DNA of 64,000 nt from Lucifuga dentata (Eukaryota; Chordata; Actinopteri; Ophidiiformes; Bythitidae). Each line of letters begins with the position of its first letter. Position 1 is the stretch's first letter. This document shows, in pieces, positions 1 to 12,060 of the stretch. Made by a program: the position numbers and the translations under genes. Location: contig VXCM01001348.1 of assembly GCA_014773175.1 (NCBI GenBank), positions 1-64,000 on the forward strand, in the 5' to 3' direction. The notes beneath the pieces are model-generated. The model was not told the origin of the DNA and made no database searches. It saw nothing but the letters and a program-made list of their open reading frames with translations.

Positions 1-121
1 TACATTAGTTTCACATTCTAATACTTCTGAAATTTGTCAGTCACCTATAAAGCACTTTGAGTTGCATTGACTTGTATGAAAAGTGCTATATAAATAAAGT
101 TTGATTGATTGATTGATTGAT
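1..121 (+). mobile_element. LINE (L2-type) 3' tail
   Basis: The stretch around 48-110 reads GCACTTTGAGTTGCATTGAC, then AAAGTGCTATATAAATAAAG, then TTTGATTGATTGATTGATT. This is the characteristic 3' end of teleost L2-type LINEs, finishing in a short tandem (TGAT)n tail. The body would lie left of the window. The family assignment is from memory of fish repeats. Confidence 0.65.
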
Positions 122-538
122 TTCTCGTTTCACTAGCAAAGACCAGTCAAAGCAGTTAATGGTTACAGTTTATTTAAACCTGAGAGTGTATGTGACAGGA
201 AGGATGGTATTGGAGGGATCATCAGAAGACTACTTGTCTGGACGGATGTGGACGGCGTTACTTTGCCTGAACCTTCTTAAGCCCAGAGACTCCTACATGA
301 CAGTGGTAGGGCTGAAAGGGATGATGGATGAGAGGAAGGATGAGGAGAAGAATGGATATAGATGAAGGGGAAGGAGGGTGGGATGAGAAAACTGAGACAA
401 CAGTTAGAGATGGATTACCCAGGTATATTAGCTGAACAGGTGATTGGGGGCGTGGCTATGACATGGTCCTTGCTCCTGAAACCTATGCTACTTCTTAACT
501 CCATATCTTTGTAGCAATTTTGAGAATCACTGTTTCAC
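122..538. other. no gene recognised
   Basis: An 82-codon open frame (117-365, plus) shows no known family and is probably chance. Nothing else is recognised. Confidence 0.5.
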
Positions 539-621
539 TCATTTTTCAACATAAACCCCTTCCACCTCAACACAGCTAATGATGCTGTAGAGGTTTTTCT
601 GGCCCTTTTCTTGGCTCTCAA

Positions 622-664
<43 letters not shown>

Positions 665-905
665 TAATAATAATAATCCTCCACAGCTGAAATGAAATCA
701 TCACATAAAGTCTTTTTCATGTTTGGGAGAAGGTGAAAGTCTGAGGGGGCAAATCAGGTGAGTAAGTTGAATGCTGAACTAGTTTGAAGCCATAGTCATG
801 GATTGTTGTTAGGAAAAACATAAGCGGTGCACACGGGACTAGTTGTCCTTCATGGACACTTGCAGAAACTTGGTACCTCTGGCACTTGTAAGTTATAACC
901 ACTGA
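539..905 (-). pseudogene. mariner-family transposase fossil (C-terminal part)
   Basis: Reading minus from about 905, broken frames contain GFKLVQHSTYSPDLPPQTF, matching the mariner block G-[FY]-x-L-x-x-H-x-x-YSPDL before the last catalytic Asp. After a frame change comes KKTLCDDFISAVEDYY, and at the end SCVEVEGVYVEK followed by TGA (541-539), the usual mariner C-terminus. A (TAA)n microsatellite at about 620-679 interrupts the frame. The remnant lacks the N-terminal DNA-binding domain and has several frame breaks, so it cannot be active. Some Tc1-like families share the YSPDL block, but the YVEK end favours mariner proper. Confidence 0.75.
620..679. repeat. (TAA)n microsatellite
   Basis: An AAT/TAA tandem with one interruption (AATATAAT near 659-666), sitting inside the mariner transposase fossil. 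Confidence 0.95.
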
Positions 906-2169
906 GCTCAGAAAAAGCAGTCAGTGTGAAAATGTGCTGAAGGTGTTCTATTACTTCCTTATTCCTTATGTGGCAGGCTCAGAACTTATCATTCAGTCTT
1001 TACTGACAGGTTGTCTCAGCCTATCAAAGCCACCTGTCTCAGCCAATAATTGCTTGTTTGTAGCCAGGCTGCCTCCCTTTATCCAAATTTGGATTTTCTG
1101 GTTCCCATAACTGGCAAAAATGGCAGTGATTGATGACACAAATGTTACCTACATGTTTTCCTACCGTCTATGGAAGAAGCACTTCATAGTCAACTTATCA
1201 CCAGTTTTTTTTTTTTAGATTCTCCTCTTTCCAGTGCACTGGTTGAGTCGAGCCAAGTCGCAACCAAAAATGAGTCGTACTTTCAATTACTTTGGATTTT
1301 TACTGATGAAGCGATTCAGTAAATGTATCTTGTTTTTTTTTTTTTATTTCACAGCACCTCCAACCCTGAAAAACACACTTTTATTTGGCTGAACCATTCT
1401 ACAGTTTGTGTCGGCAGCTGTTCGGAAGCCTTTGTTGATGTCTTGTGCGTGACTGTCTGCTGGTAGCGCTGTAGCCTTCGTACAAGCTGAACTGGTATTA
1501 ACTTGAGATGTCACTTCATTCTGAGACTGAAAAAAAATTTAGCCTACTGATAAATCAGTGCAGTTAGTTACATGAGTGAGTCTGAATTGATGAAACTTGA
1601 CAAAAAAAAAAAAAAANAAAAAAAAAAAAAAGAAACAGAGTTTTTTTACACACTTGGTGAGACAGATTCATTTGATTGTATTCAGCTATCAGTGTGTTTG
1701 AGAAGAAGCAGATATAAAATGAATCAATCCCACAAGCCACTGCAATGTTTATAAGCGTTTCCATTATTGGACAAGATATGTCCACCTGACCATTTGAAAA
1801 TAGATGTAGGCTTCCAAAAAAAAAAAAAAATNAAAAAAAAAAAAAAACATAGGCAAAATATAGCCTTAAATGAATCAAAGATGTCACCTGTTTTCTGGGG
1901 TCAATATCAAGACATTTATTGTTTTCATTTATGACTTTAGGAATTTCTATTTTATGGTAAATGTACAGTAAAGCATGTTGGATTTTCTCATTAATAGATT
2001 TCTGGATCAGCGATGAACAGCAAAAATAAAATAAGAAAAAAAAGTGATGCACAACATCAACTTGCAGCACCACCTTCACATTTATTCAAACTATAACAAG
2101 TTGGAATTCTCTTGAAACAACTTACTGTACAAGTTCACATATGCAATCCATAACTAAACCAATTATTTG
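906..2169. other. intergenic, no gene; poly-A/N joins
   Basis: AT-rich sequence with poly-T runs near 1206 and 1334, and two poly-A tracts broken by single N at 1617 and 1832. Open frames here come from homopolymer translation (Lys or Phe runs) and are not genes. Confidence 0.6.
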
Positions 2170-2182
2170 GTATATATACACA

Positions 2183-2236
<54 letters not shown>
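2170..2236. repeat. (AC)n microsatellite
   Basis: An imperfect TATATA lead followed by an almost pure AC tandem. Confidence 0.95.
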
Positions 2237-2241
<5 letters not shown>

Positions 2242-2905
2242 ATTGCTACCAGGTCCCAATTTTATATAATATTATGTACTTTAGCAACAGGTTAATCTAA
2301 TTGCAGTGATATCTGAAATTATTCATTTTAAAATAGAATGTCATGACATCTCATGTCCTATTATTATTTAATAATCTGTTTTTAATCAAAAGTTCTGAGG
2401 ATTGGTTTGGTGTGGTGTTTGCAAGGCATCAATGATTGTGTGGATCTTCTGAGTACCTTCTGAGTATCTGTATCTACATTTGTTATAAACAAAAATGCAT
2501 GTTACTGCAAATATTGTCTCAGGCACAACTAGCCAGATGTAAATGCAATTTATCTGCACATTTGTGAGATAAAATCCTCCCTCAAGTTGAAAACGTCACC
2601 CTGCCTCATTTTCCCAGCTCCACTCGTTCTTCTTAATAAAAGGTATTTTGAATTGCAAGTTCCAACTTGCTTTAACTTGGTACCTGCACCTGGAACGTGG
2701 ACACAGTTACAGCCGCTAAATAAGTAAATAAATACTAGTTATTTTTAAAATATTTTGTCCATGGAACAAGGAAGAAACAAAGGCTTTAATAATGTGATGA
2801 CCTGCCTGCTGAGATCCAGTCACAACTCAGGCAGAATTCAGATAATGAGAACGCTTTTTAATGCAACGTATGAAAGCAAATCCAGACATCGGATGTCCTT
2901 ATAAC

Positions 2906-2947
2906 CAGACTTGGGAAACAGAATACATGTAATGGTGTTACATAAAA

Positions 2948-2986
<39 letters not shown>

Positions 2987-3419
2987 AAATGTAACCTGCA
3001 GTTACAGAGAAAAAAAGTATAATCAGATTGCAGATACATTTAGTAGAAAATGGGGATTAATATCAGGATTACGCTTGAAAATAGAACGAGTTTCTGCCAA
3101 GCACACACATGCAGCACATGACATTTCTCTAAATGCTGCTCTTCTGTTTACAGCGTTGCCATGGACACCAGTAAAAAAATAAAATGCTTTCACTGCATGG
3201 AAATTTTGCCACTTTTTTGTCTTTAAGGCAGAAAAGCGGAATAACATCGCATAATATGCCTTCCAGCTGTGAAAATACTGCCAGCATCCAAAAACGCAAC
3301 ATCTAATCTAAAGAAACATTTGCAGGTAAGACCAACCGCTATGCTAGCTATACAGAAAGCAGGTAGCCAAAGCTAACGCTAGCCAAAGCTAACATAGCAT
3401 TTCAATGCAACAATGACCA

Positions 3420-3489
<70 letters not shown>

Positions 3490-4076
3490 CTTGTAGCGAG
3501 TCTAGCGACTCTCAGTGAAGCACAGAGAGATATTTTTAGTTTGATGATTTATTAAAACAAAAACTACTGTAGGTCGTAGCAACACCATAATGGTCAGTTA
3601 GCTTTTTTGTTTGTTTGTTTGTTTTGTTTTGTTTTGTCTTTAGCTTCTGATTTGTTACAAAATACTGTGGATGCTCTTAATCCATGTACAAAAAAATTTA
3701 GAGCATTTTGTTTTTACTTTGTAAAAGGACCAGATTTAATTTTTGCATTGTTAACTGCATTATTCTGTAAGCCTATAATTTAATTTAGAAATGGAAGGCC
3801 TACTGCCTGAAATTTTTTTTCGTGTCTCCATTTTCTTTCTAAGGTTATCTTACATTGTTCTGTTGTTTTACAGAATACACTTAAATAAAAATCTATATAA
3901 AATATATAAAAGTCATCTTATTGCTATTGAAGTAATCCAAAAGTAATGGAAAGTAATCAAGCTATATTACTTTAATATTGGAGTAGTTGGATTACGTTAC
4001 TGATTACATTTTTAGCAGGTAATTAGTAATTGTAACTGTAACAGATTACATGGTTAAAGTAACCCTCCCAACCCTG
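2906..4076. mobile_element. hAT-like non-autonomous DNA transposon
   Basis: The left end CAGACTTGGGAA and the right end CCTCCCAACCCTG are inverted, resembling the teleost CAGTGTTGGG...CCCAACACTG family with TGTAAC/GTTACA-rich subterminal repeats. Flanks CTTATAAC (2898-2905) and ATTATAAC (4077-4084) agree at 7 of 8 bases, a good 8-bp target duplication, which is the hAT hallmark. The interior holds an (AAAT)n tract near 2943-2988, a (TTA)n tract at about 3420-3489 and a (TTTG)n tract near 3606-3637. No transposase frame is seen. A 74-codon minus frame (3023-3247) is probably fortuitous. Confidence 0.7.
3420..3489. repeat. (TTA)n microsatellite
   Basis: A TTA tandem of about 70 bp with one interruption, inside the hAT-like element. 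Confidence 0.95.
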
Positions 4077-4084
4077 ATTATAAC

Positions 4085-7000
4085 ATAAACAGATAAAAAA
4101 AGATCACATTTTAATAAAAGGTGAAAATGGAACGTAACGGTTCCATCTTTAGTAGAAAACAGATCTTACAGTAGATTTAGCATTTAGATATGGAATGGAA
4201 AGTCAATCTCAGATAAAAATACAACTCAGGAAGGATTGTAGAAAACAGAAATGTTTGTAACAAATTGCCCTGTAGATTTTGTAATGTATTCATTTAAACT
4301 GGGACAATGCACATTAATGAAAATCAAAATATAATTATGTCAGATATAGCCACGGTTGACTAATTTTCATCTGTAGTCTGATTCCAAGATGCTAAGAGGT
4401 TACCTGCAATATAAAAAGATTAAAAAGATGATACATTATAGAAAAACACATCCAAAAATATTTATAAAAAAAAAAAACACTCACATTGGTCACCTGGATA
4501 TCCTTCAAAATCATCATTAAAACATCTCTCTGAACACAGTCTGACATTTTAATCCACATGAGAATCAAATGACAATTCAAAACTCACAAGTATTTGAAGA
4601 AACTGCACGGGTCTGACCAGATATACACGCATCTGAAAAATAAAAAATCTCCATATCACTTTAAATCATAGAGGAAACTTTAATTACAGGCATTATTTCA
4701 CCACATAATCTGAGAAACTCTAAGCATGGTTAAACATTTGAAGATATGCCTCAAGTAGGCATTTTACCATAAAATTGCAGTCGCCCCCCCAAAAAACAGA
4801 TCAAAAAGGGAGGAAAAAAGGAGCTACACAGTAGTGCCACACATGTGGTCGAGGGTTTAAAAAATTAGCAATGCTCAACTGGAACGGAAGTAGCTTGCCG
4901 TGACTGCCACAGCAGCGTTCCTCTAATCATATGTAACATCTACCTTTGGAACGTAGCAGAGGGAGTTTACAATAAGCTTAACCCCTACTTTTATATTGCA
5001 CTCAGCAGGTCTCCCCCTCCATGTTGGGCACTTTGAAAACTATTTTGTTATTCTGACTTCACTTGGTTTAATAATCCCCAGTTCCGTTGTTTTTTTTTCC
5101 TCCTTATCTTTTTTCTAAAACCTGACTTTGCAGGCCTTTGATGTTTTGCGGAATACACACTGTAGCCACTTTAGTCGGCTTGTGTTTGTCAGGTTAACTT
5201 CTGGAAATCTCACAACCGAAATATAAAACAGCTAAGACACAGTGCGAGTAAAATACAAGCATGGCAGCAGACGTGAGTGGGAAAACTTGAGTTTGTCTGG
5301 TCGTGCAAAGTAATTTGCTGTTGGTGAGAGTCTGAGTCTCCCATCGACCCATTGGTGTCACACAACAGAAGCTGTTTGACAATTTGGCCGCCATTGTGGC
5401 GCGGCGCGTTTAGTCGAGCTGAACTTTCAGGATGTCTGCTGGGCTCTGCTGTGGAAATGTGGGAAGAGATTCAGAAAGTGGTTGGAAATTAATTTAACCC
5501 TTTATGTAATTCTGTCCGGATGGCCTCCGCACCTGTTTTCTGAAGACAGAAAAAGAGACAGGGTTCGATTGCTCAATATTCATCTACATTTTTTCCCCTG
5601 GATAGGCACAATATGGCAGGCTTAATTAACTTCTCTCAAAGGTGAAGCAGTGCGTACCATCTGCTGTGAGACAATCACATTTGTATGCCTCTTTGAATAA
5701 TCCCGTTACTCTATTTAAGCAAAGCGTTATGTATGCAGGGAAAGGAGTCTGGATAGAAAAAAATGTGTATCTCATGTCACTTTGAAAGATTAAATCTGCT
5801 CTAACATTGCTAAACGCGCTTACAACGAGCATGTGCAATTTTACAACCCGCATCTTTGCCTTCCGAGCATTAAAATGAATGAAGGCTTATTATTGATTTT
5901 AATGATGCATTGCCATAAAATCTACAAACACGATCCAGAGGTAAGCATGAAATAAGGATCACAGTTCATCTCAGCCCAGTCCTTTCAGATGTGTTTCTCC
6001 GATAATTTCATCCGTGTTACAGCAAGACCATTTTAATTCTTTAATATATCTGAAGGACCACACATCGTAATCAAGGGCCAAGTGAACTTGCCCTAAAGCC
6101 GGGTCATTATTTGATCTTTGTGCATCTTAATCTGATTATCTCATTGTGGAGGTAAACTTCAGACTCAATCTTGTTAGCAGCTGGCCAAGATGGATTACGA
6201 CAGCCAGTGAGGTGGAAAATGAACTGAGCAGTTCAGCTTTGGCCTTGCTCTCTTTCAAGATACTCGCCACCACTACTTCAACTCCTTCTGCTTTTCTTTC
6301 TGCTGGCCCTTCAATGAGATATTATCCTCAGGAAAAGCATTGCAACCCCCNAAAAAAAAATCCTGACCTCTCTTAATCATTCAGATTTTTAGACGCATTG
6401 TGTTATGAGAGAATGGTTAAAACGTTAACTACACCAAAACAAAGTTAAGTTAAATTCCTTTGGAGTTTAACATCTGTTGAGTCTTTTTTTTTTTTTTTTT
6501 TTTTTTTACCAAAACATGCAGTATCCCGACAGGTCGAGAGAGGTATGGGTTGCCTCAATTCTCATCTTAAAAGAAGAGGGTTGGTTTTTTGCCTTTTCTT
6601 TTTTTCCTCCTTAAATTATGCAAATGCTTTAGATGTGTGGTCCCGCTTAAGACATTCAGTTTTGCTTGTGGTCTTATTGCGGTATTGAGTGTCTTTACAG
6701 TGAATGCACACCACAGTCCACAGCACAAAAAGTCCCCCTAAAGGCTGAAAGGAGTTCAAAGCATTCAAAAGACAAAAAGGACTAAGCTGGGATTTTTTTA
6801 TGTACACTGAAAAGAAGAATAAAATATAAGTTCCCTATTGGTGCCTGTTATGGCAATGGCACACATATTAAGGCATTATGTTATGGCATAAAGGGCGGAG
6901 CTGGAAAATTTTCTTGCACACCATATGCGACGAAGAAATGAGAATAACTTTGAAAGGCAGTGAATAACATGAACTGCTGAATGCTCTTTTTGACACACCA

Positions 7001-8340
7001 TTGAGGAAACAAGGAATTCAAAAGAGGTTATATTCGATCAGGTTTTCTGCCTCAATAGGTTATAATCACTCCTAAAGTATTGAGCACTACACAGAGTAGA
7101 GAGCTTCTAAGGAGGCTAATCAGCAGGTTTTCTCCCTATTATCGTTTTCCATCTGAGGGTAACAGGACACACAAGTACTCCCTTCTATTGATTATCTGGA
7201 CTGGAATTTAAATATTAATACACTGCCCAGCCCCGCTTGGCACTCTCTCTAGAGCTGGGCTACATGGCAAAGCACTCATTCCCCAGATTAAAACCCCCCT
7301 ATTTTTTTTTAACTCCCTTTTCAGCTACAAGAAAAAAAACTTCAAGGGGGGAAGTTGAGAGGAGAAAGGGGCCAGAGCTCTCTGTCTCTGCAATTCAAAG
7401 ACGACATTTTCCTCCAGGCCCGGCTCTGCCGAAGATGCAGGAATCACACAGCAGCCATTTAACCGCTGCTGTCTGCTGTACAGAAATAGAGAGTAAAGAC
7501 CTGCATTCTTTATATGGCTTGTCAAGTTTAAAAAAAAAAAAAAAGAGATTTAATTGAAATTACACAACTTTTGATCTGATTTTAGCATAGCACCTTAAAA
7601 TTCCAAGAGGGTGCATATACCTCTGCCAAGGCTGCACAGTCCTGTTAATAATAGACAGTTTGGGGGGAAATAACTCCTCTGCGATTGGTAGAATTTATGA
7701 TGGCATATTAAGGCCATATAAGATGGGGGGGGGGGAAAAAATGAGGGGGGCATTATTTCGAGTTTTCAAACTTGCAAATTTGCCAGTTTTAAAAGTCTGT
7801 GTGCTTATGATAATTTGATGATTTTGCCCTAAAAGCACAAGTATTTCTTTATTGCTAAATCCGATGGAAAGGTATAATTTAATAAAATCATGTACTGCAG
7901 GCACAGTCACAACGTGAGGCAGTTTGATTCCCGTTCTCATTATTTTCCCCTTTCCATTATTAAAAAAAAATTAAATTATCTAACTATGAAGACAGAAATC
8001 TGTCTGTGGCACCAACATCTCTAGAACCTGACACTGTGTGAAGCTGATATTCAGCAGGACTGCTCAGGACTCAAGGACGTGCAGTGTTGTGTTAAGCGGT
8101 TCTCGAATTGAGCTGTGCCGGTAAAAAGTAGTCCGTGCAGCAGCAGGATACACTCCGGGCGCGGCAGCATATGCTCTACTCCACGGGCACTAAAGGCAGG
8201 CTGTGGCGCACACAAGTCCGGCCCGAACAGACATGTTTTCAACAGGCACTGCTCTAGTTATTGATATTGTTAATGTTATTGATATTGAGGTTATTCATCA
8301 TAAAAAAAAATTATTATTATTATTATTACTTGCAATAATG
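4085..8340. other. intergenic, no gene recognised
   Basis: Mostly unique AT-rich sequence with short homopolymers (T-run 6484-6507, A-run near 7530) and a single N at 6351. At about 7609-7640 the text GCATATACCTCTGCCAAGG resembles one end of the CCTTGGCGG-type repeat found complete at 57.1-58.2 kb. Short open frames show no recognisable domain. Confidence 0.5.
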
Positions 8341-8345
8341 CCTCT

Positions 8346-8372
8346 CCCCCCCCCCCCCNCCCCCCCCCCCCC
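8346..8372. repeat. poly-C tract with N
   Basis: A C homopolymer interrupted by N at 8359; an assembly join, length unreliable. Confidence 0.9.
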
Positions 8373-8685
8373 GTTTTTTCATCTTCTATGACCCTAATAC
8401 ACCTTCATAACAATTTACTAATAGTTTCTGAGATATTCTTGCTAACTAATAGACAAACAGATAAACAAACATATGGGACAAAAACAACCAACCACCATTT
8501 TAAGTAATAATATAACAATAAATTATTTATAGAGTGATTGTGTAAGCAGCAGTTTCACAGTTTACAACAAAGAACAATTTAAAGAAAACAGTAATAATAG
8601 TAAAATTAATTCAGTTTAAAAAATGCATATAGCCCAAGTAAAATCCTCACAAAATAGTGAAAATTATTAGATAATGAGAAAATAC

Positions 8686-9024
8686 CCATCCATCCATTTT
8701 CCTGTTAAGGGTCATGAGGGAACTGGAGCCTATCCCAGCAGTGATTGGGTGAGAGGCAGGGTTCACCTTGGACAGGTCATCAGTCTATCACAAGGCTGAC
8801 ACATAGAGACAAACCCATTCACACCTACGGTCAATTTAGTGTTTCCAATTCACCTGACCTGTATGTCTTTGGAGGTGGGGGGAAGCTGGAGCACCCAGAG
8901 GGAACCTGTGTTGGTACAGGGAGAACATCCAACTCCACACAGAAAGGATCCAGGTTCGGATTCGAACCCGGGACCTTCTTACTATGAGGCGACAGTGCTA
9001 ACCACTGAGCCACCATGCTGCCCA
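8686..9024 (-). mobile_element. tRNA-headed SINE (full-length-like)
   Basis: On the minus strand the element begins at about 9024 with GGGCAGCATGG, then a perfect A box TGGCTCAGTGG (9012-9002) and a perfect B box GGTTCGAATCC (8968-8958), the two internal RNA polymerase III promoter elements. The body matches the widespread fish repeat containing the text for GACATACAGGTCAGGTGAAT and ends in an ATGGATGGATGGG tail near 8686. A partial copy lies at 15078-15372. This is a SINE relic, not a tRNA gene, because no complete cloverleaf follows the head. Confidence 0.8.
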
Positions 9025-9036
9025 CGAGAAACTATA

Positions 9037-10168
9037 TTTAGTTTAAATCTAGGCATGATTTCTCATTTAGAAAACTGTAAAGCTTTTAGATATGATTTAA
9101 TAGATGACACAGGCAGATCATTCCAGAGCCTTGGAGCTCTAACAGCAAAGCCTCCTGTGAGGCAGCTGAGAGGCCTCAGAGGATCTCAGGTAACATATAG
9201 ACTCATTAGGGACTTAGCAAGTCTGTGATGTAACCAGATACAGCAACTTGAAGTCAACAATATAATTTTAAATTTTATTCTGAAAGAGAGGCCGAAACAT
9301 GTACACTTCTGATTAAAAATCTTTTCGATTCAGGAAGGTAGAGAGAGCTTTGCAGAAATCCAGTTTCAGTATCCTTAAAACTAAGCACAGATCCAGTGTT
9401 TGCAAGTTTAGTGTCATGGTGACAAAACGGGATCAAATACTACAGTAAGATTCCTATGGACTACTGTAATATTGCAGAATAAAACCTTTTCAAAGGTGAG
9501 TTGAGGGCCCGTAACTAGAGTATGTGTTTTGTCTGCATTCAATTGAAAGAAAATTTTTAACATCCAGTTGGCAGTTCAGTAGTTCACACAGACATCAGAA
9601 GGTTTAACTAAGAGTCATCAGCACTAAAATAGTTAAGAACTGCAATAATGGTGAGAGAGAAAATAAAATAGAACCTAGAAATGACCCTTGAGGTACTCCA
9701 CGCTTATCATGCTAAGAATTATTGATGCTGAAAAGACATAGTTGATTTTAGAGACTCACACTTTTCTGTTGTCCAACCATTCTAGGACACAATGAGTAAT
9801 TATGACAAACCATATAATAAAAATTCTGTAAAGTAGAAAGCTGTGGTTTGTTGTGTTGAAAGCTGAATCAAGTAGCACCACAACCCAGGCCAGATCCACG
9901 TTCTTCAGCAGATCATTTGCTATTCTCAAGCTGGCAGTGTCCATACCATGACGCTTATAGAAATGAGAGTGAAACTTTTCATAAATACATTTAGTTTTCA
10001 GGACCTCACAGAGTCATTGAGCAACTGCTTTTTCCAAAATTTTGCAACTGAAGGATTGTTTAGAGATTGGTGGGTAATTCTGCAGGTGACAGAGGTCAAG
10101 GCTCAGTTTCTTCAAAAGAGGTTGAACACTAGCAATATTGGGAAAATATCAGAGTTGCATCTTTTATA
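9037..10168 (-). pseudogene. L2-type LINE reverse transcriptase fossil
   Basis: Minus-strand frames, broken by stops and shifts, read in order: a YPPISKQSFSCKILEKAVAQ block (RT motif NYRPISNLPFLSKILEKVVA), VVLLDSAFNTTNHSFLLYRI (the LDLSAAFDTVDH catalytic-Asp block, here with the key Asp changed to Asn), VLEWLDNRKV, GVPQGS near 9685-9700 (the VPQGSILGP motif), a FLSIECRQNTYSS block (cf. FLQLNADKTE), and finally APRLWNDLPVSSIKSYLKAL near 9075-9145. This is the RT and C-terminus of an L2/CR1-clade LINE. The 5' part (endonuclease) is absent and many frames are broken. Confidence 0.85.
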
Positions 10169-11439
10169 AAGGCAAAACAGATTAGACATCTCCATGGGTC
10201 CACTCAGTTCTTTGGAACGTAGACCTAATCAAGGACCTAAATCAATCTTATACTCGAGTGGATCTGAGTGGGCCCAAGTGGACACCCTATCAGCTCATCA
10301 TCATGTGGTGACCATAATTGCCACAACAGAAAATGTGGTTTTAGGAGGGGTATAGTGAATGTCACTTGAAGTGCAAAAGTGGAGGAGAAAAGTTGCTCAT
10401 CGTGCTGCTGTTGGTATTTTCTCTCTACTTGCTGTTTTGGACGACCACATCTTGGATCAGGTAATTAATCTCAGGTCTACTTAAAATCAGATATGACTGT
10501 TCTCACAAGCCTTTCAGATGAGGTCCACTGGTCCTTGGATCCTTTTTGGGCCGGGTCTCTTTATTTGACTATTAATTTGAAATATCGGGTTTGGATAGGT
10601 TTTCCACAGGATCTGTTTGTGAAGACCTATAAAATATATTCCAATTCTCAGGTTAGAAACAAGAAGCCAACACACATATAATGTTTCTCAGACATTTTAT
10701 ACACAAAGCACATTTGCCTTACACATAGGGGACAGAATTATTGGCATTGGTGTTTATGGAGAAGCCCATATGTACATATTGTAGCTCCATTTGACATAAA
10801 GCAGAGCCCCAACAGAGAAAATAATACATATTTTATACTGAATAAGAGTAAAGCTGTTTTGCTGTCATTGAGATAAAGGGATTTAAGCAAATACAAATGC
10901 AAACCATTACAGAAATAGAAATCTTTATTGTAAACACAACATTGAACAACTTAACAAAAAGAAGATAATGCGCGTATGTGACTTCAAAGCAAGTGATTTA
11001 ATGTCATCCTACCATTTCATTCGCCCATATGCCACTTCAATATACACCTCAGCGCTGGTTTCACCATTCGCATTATGAGTCCGAGGGATCACCCAAATCC
11101 TGGCGTAATCCTCCAAGAGCCATATAATGAAAAGATCAACTCAGAGCACAAGACAAACAGTTTAGCATGACAGGAAGTCCCCATCTCATACAGTGAGAGA
11201 GAGAGATGTCCATTAATACATCTACCTTCATTTGCATTCATGTTGGCTGAAGTTCAAGGAGAGAGAGAGACAGAGAAAAAAAATGCTGGGCCCCTAAATC
11301 AATCCGCTCTGTTCTCTCAGAAATTAGATCTTGTATGATGTAGGATATTTTAAGATGAAAATGATAGAATCCTCTCCACTGAGGTATTGTTGGTGTCATT
11401 TGTGTAGCTGATTTTTTTTTTTTTTTTTTTTTTTTTGAG
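10169..11439. other. intergenic, no gene recognised
   Basis: Unique-looking sequence with modest A+T content and a T homopolymer at about 11412-11436. Short frames (for example 10493-10681) have no recognisable features. Confidence 0.5.
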
Positions 11440-11447
11440 CAACATTT

Positions 11448-12060
11448 GGTAACACTTTATCTTAAGGTACACATATTAACCATTAATCAGCAGCTTATTA
11501 GCATGCATATTAGTAACATATTGGTTCTTTATTAGTCATTGTAGAGTGTTTATTAATACCTTATTTTGCATGACCATATTTTACAACTACTTAGCCATTA
11601 ACTGACAGTTTTCTCTTAATAACCTCCTAATTACTGCTTATTGATAGTTAGTAAGGACACTGCTGCATATAGTGACATTAGTGATTTAGTTTGGCTGGTT
11701 ATCATCATTGTGATGACTAAGCCCAACCCTGACGATTATCCTAACCCTAACCAGTTAACCCCAATGCCTAACCCTAACCATGACCTCTAACCCTATTAAT
11801 TATCCTAACCCTAACCAGTTAACCTAAGACTCAACCCTAACCATACTATTAACTATCAATAACCAGTAATTAGGATGTTATTAAGAGAAAACTCTCAGTT
11901 AATGGCTAAATGGCTAAGTAGTTGTAGAATATGGTCATGCAAAATAAGCTATTAATAAACACTTTATAATGACCAATAAAGAACCAATATGCTACTAATA
12001 TGAATGCTAATAAGCAGCTGATTAATGGTTAATATGTGTACCTTAATATAAAGTGTGACC
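11448..12060. mobile_element. fold-back DNA transposon/MITE with 8-bp target duplication
   Basis: About 208 bp at the left (11448-11655, starting GGTAACACTTTATCTTAAGG) is the reverse complement of the right arm (about 11848-12060, ending CTTAATATAAAGTGTGACC), with only scattered mismatches. The element is flanked by CAACATTT on both sides (11440-11447 and 12061-12068), an exact 8-bp target duplication. The unpaired centre (about 11700-11840) contains repeated CCTAACCCTAACC motifs, similar to vertebrate telomere repeats. There is no coding capacity. The 8-bp duplication fits hAT or related superfamilies, but the GG terminus is not typical of hAT, so superfamily is left open. Confidence 0.85.

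Noticed and set aside
1564..2079. 171-codon minus-strand open frame
   Set aside because: Built across two poly-A/N tracts read as poly-Phe; no domain.
8950..9024. A possible tRNA gene (perfect A and B boxes)
   Set aside because: The head is followed by SINE body sequence and does not fold as a complete cloverleaf with acceptor stem; it is a tRNA-derived SINE.
8839..9228. 129-codon plus-strand open frame
   Set aside because: It is antisense to the SINE and the end of the L2 fossil.
11720..11840. Interstitial telomere or chromosome-fusion scar (CCCTAACC repeats)
   Set aside because: The motif is irregular, short and exactly in the loop of a fold-back transposon, so a transposon origin is simpler.
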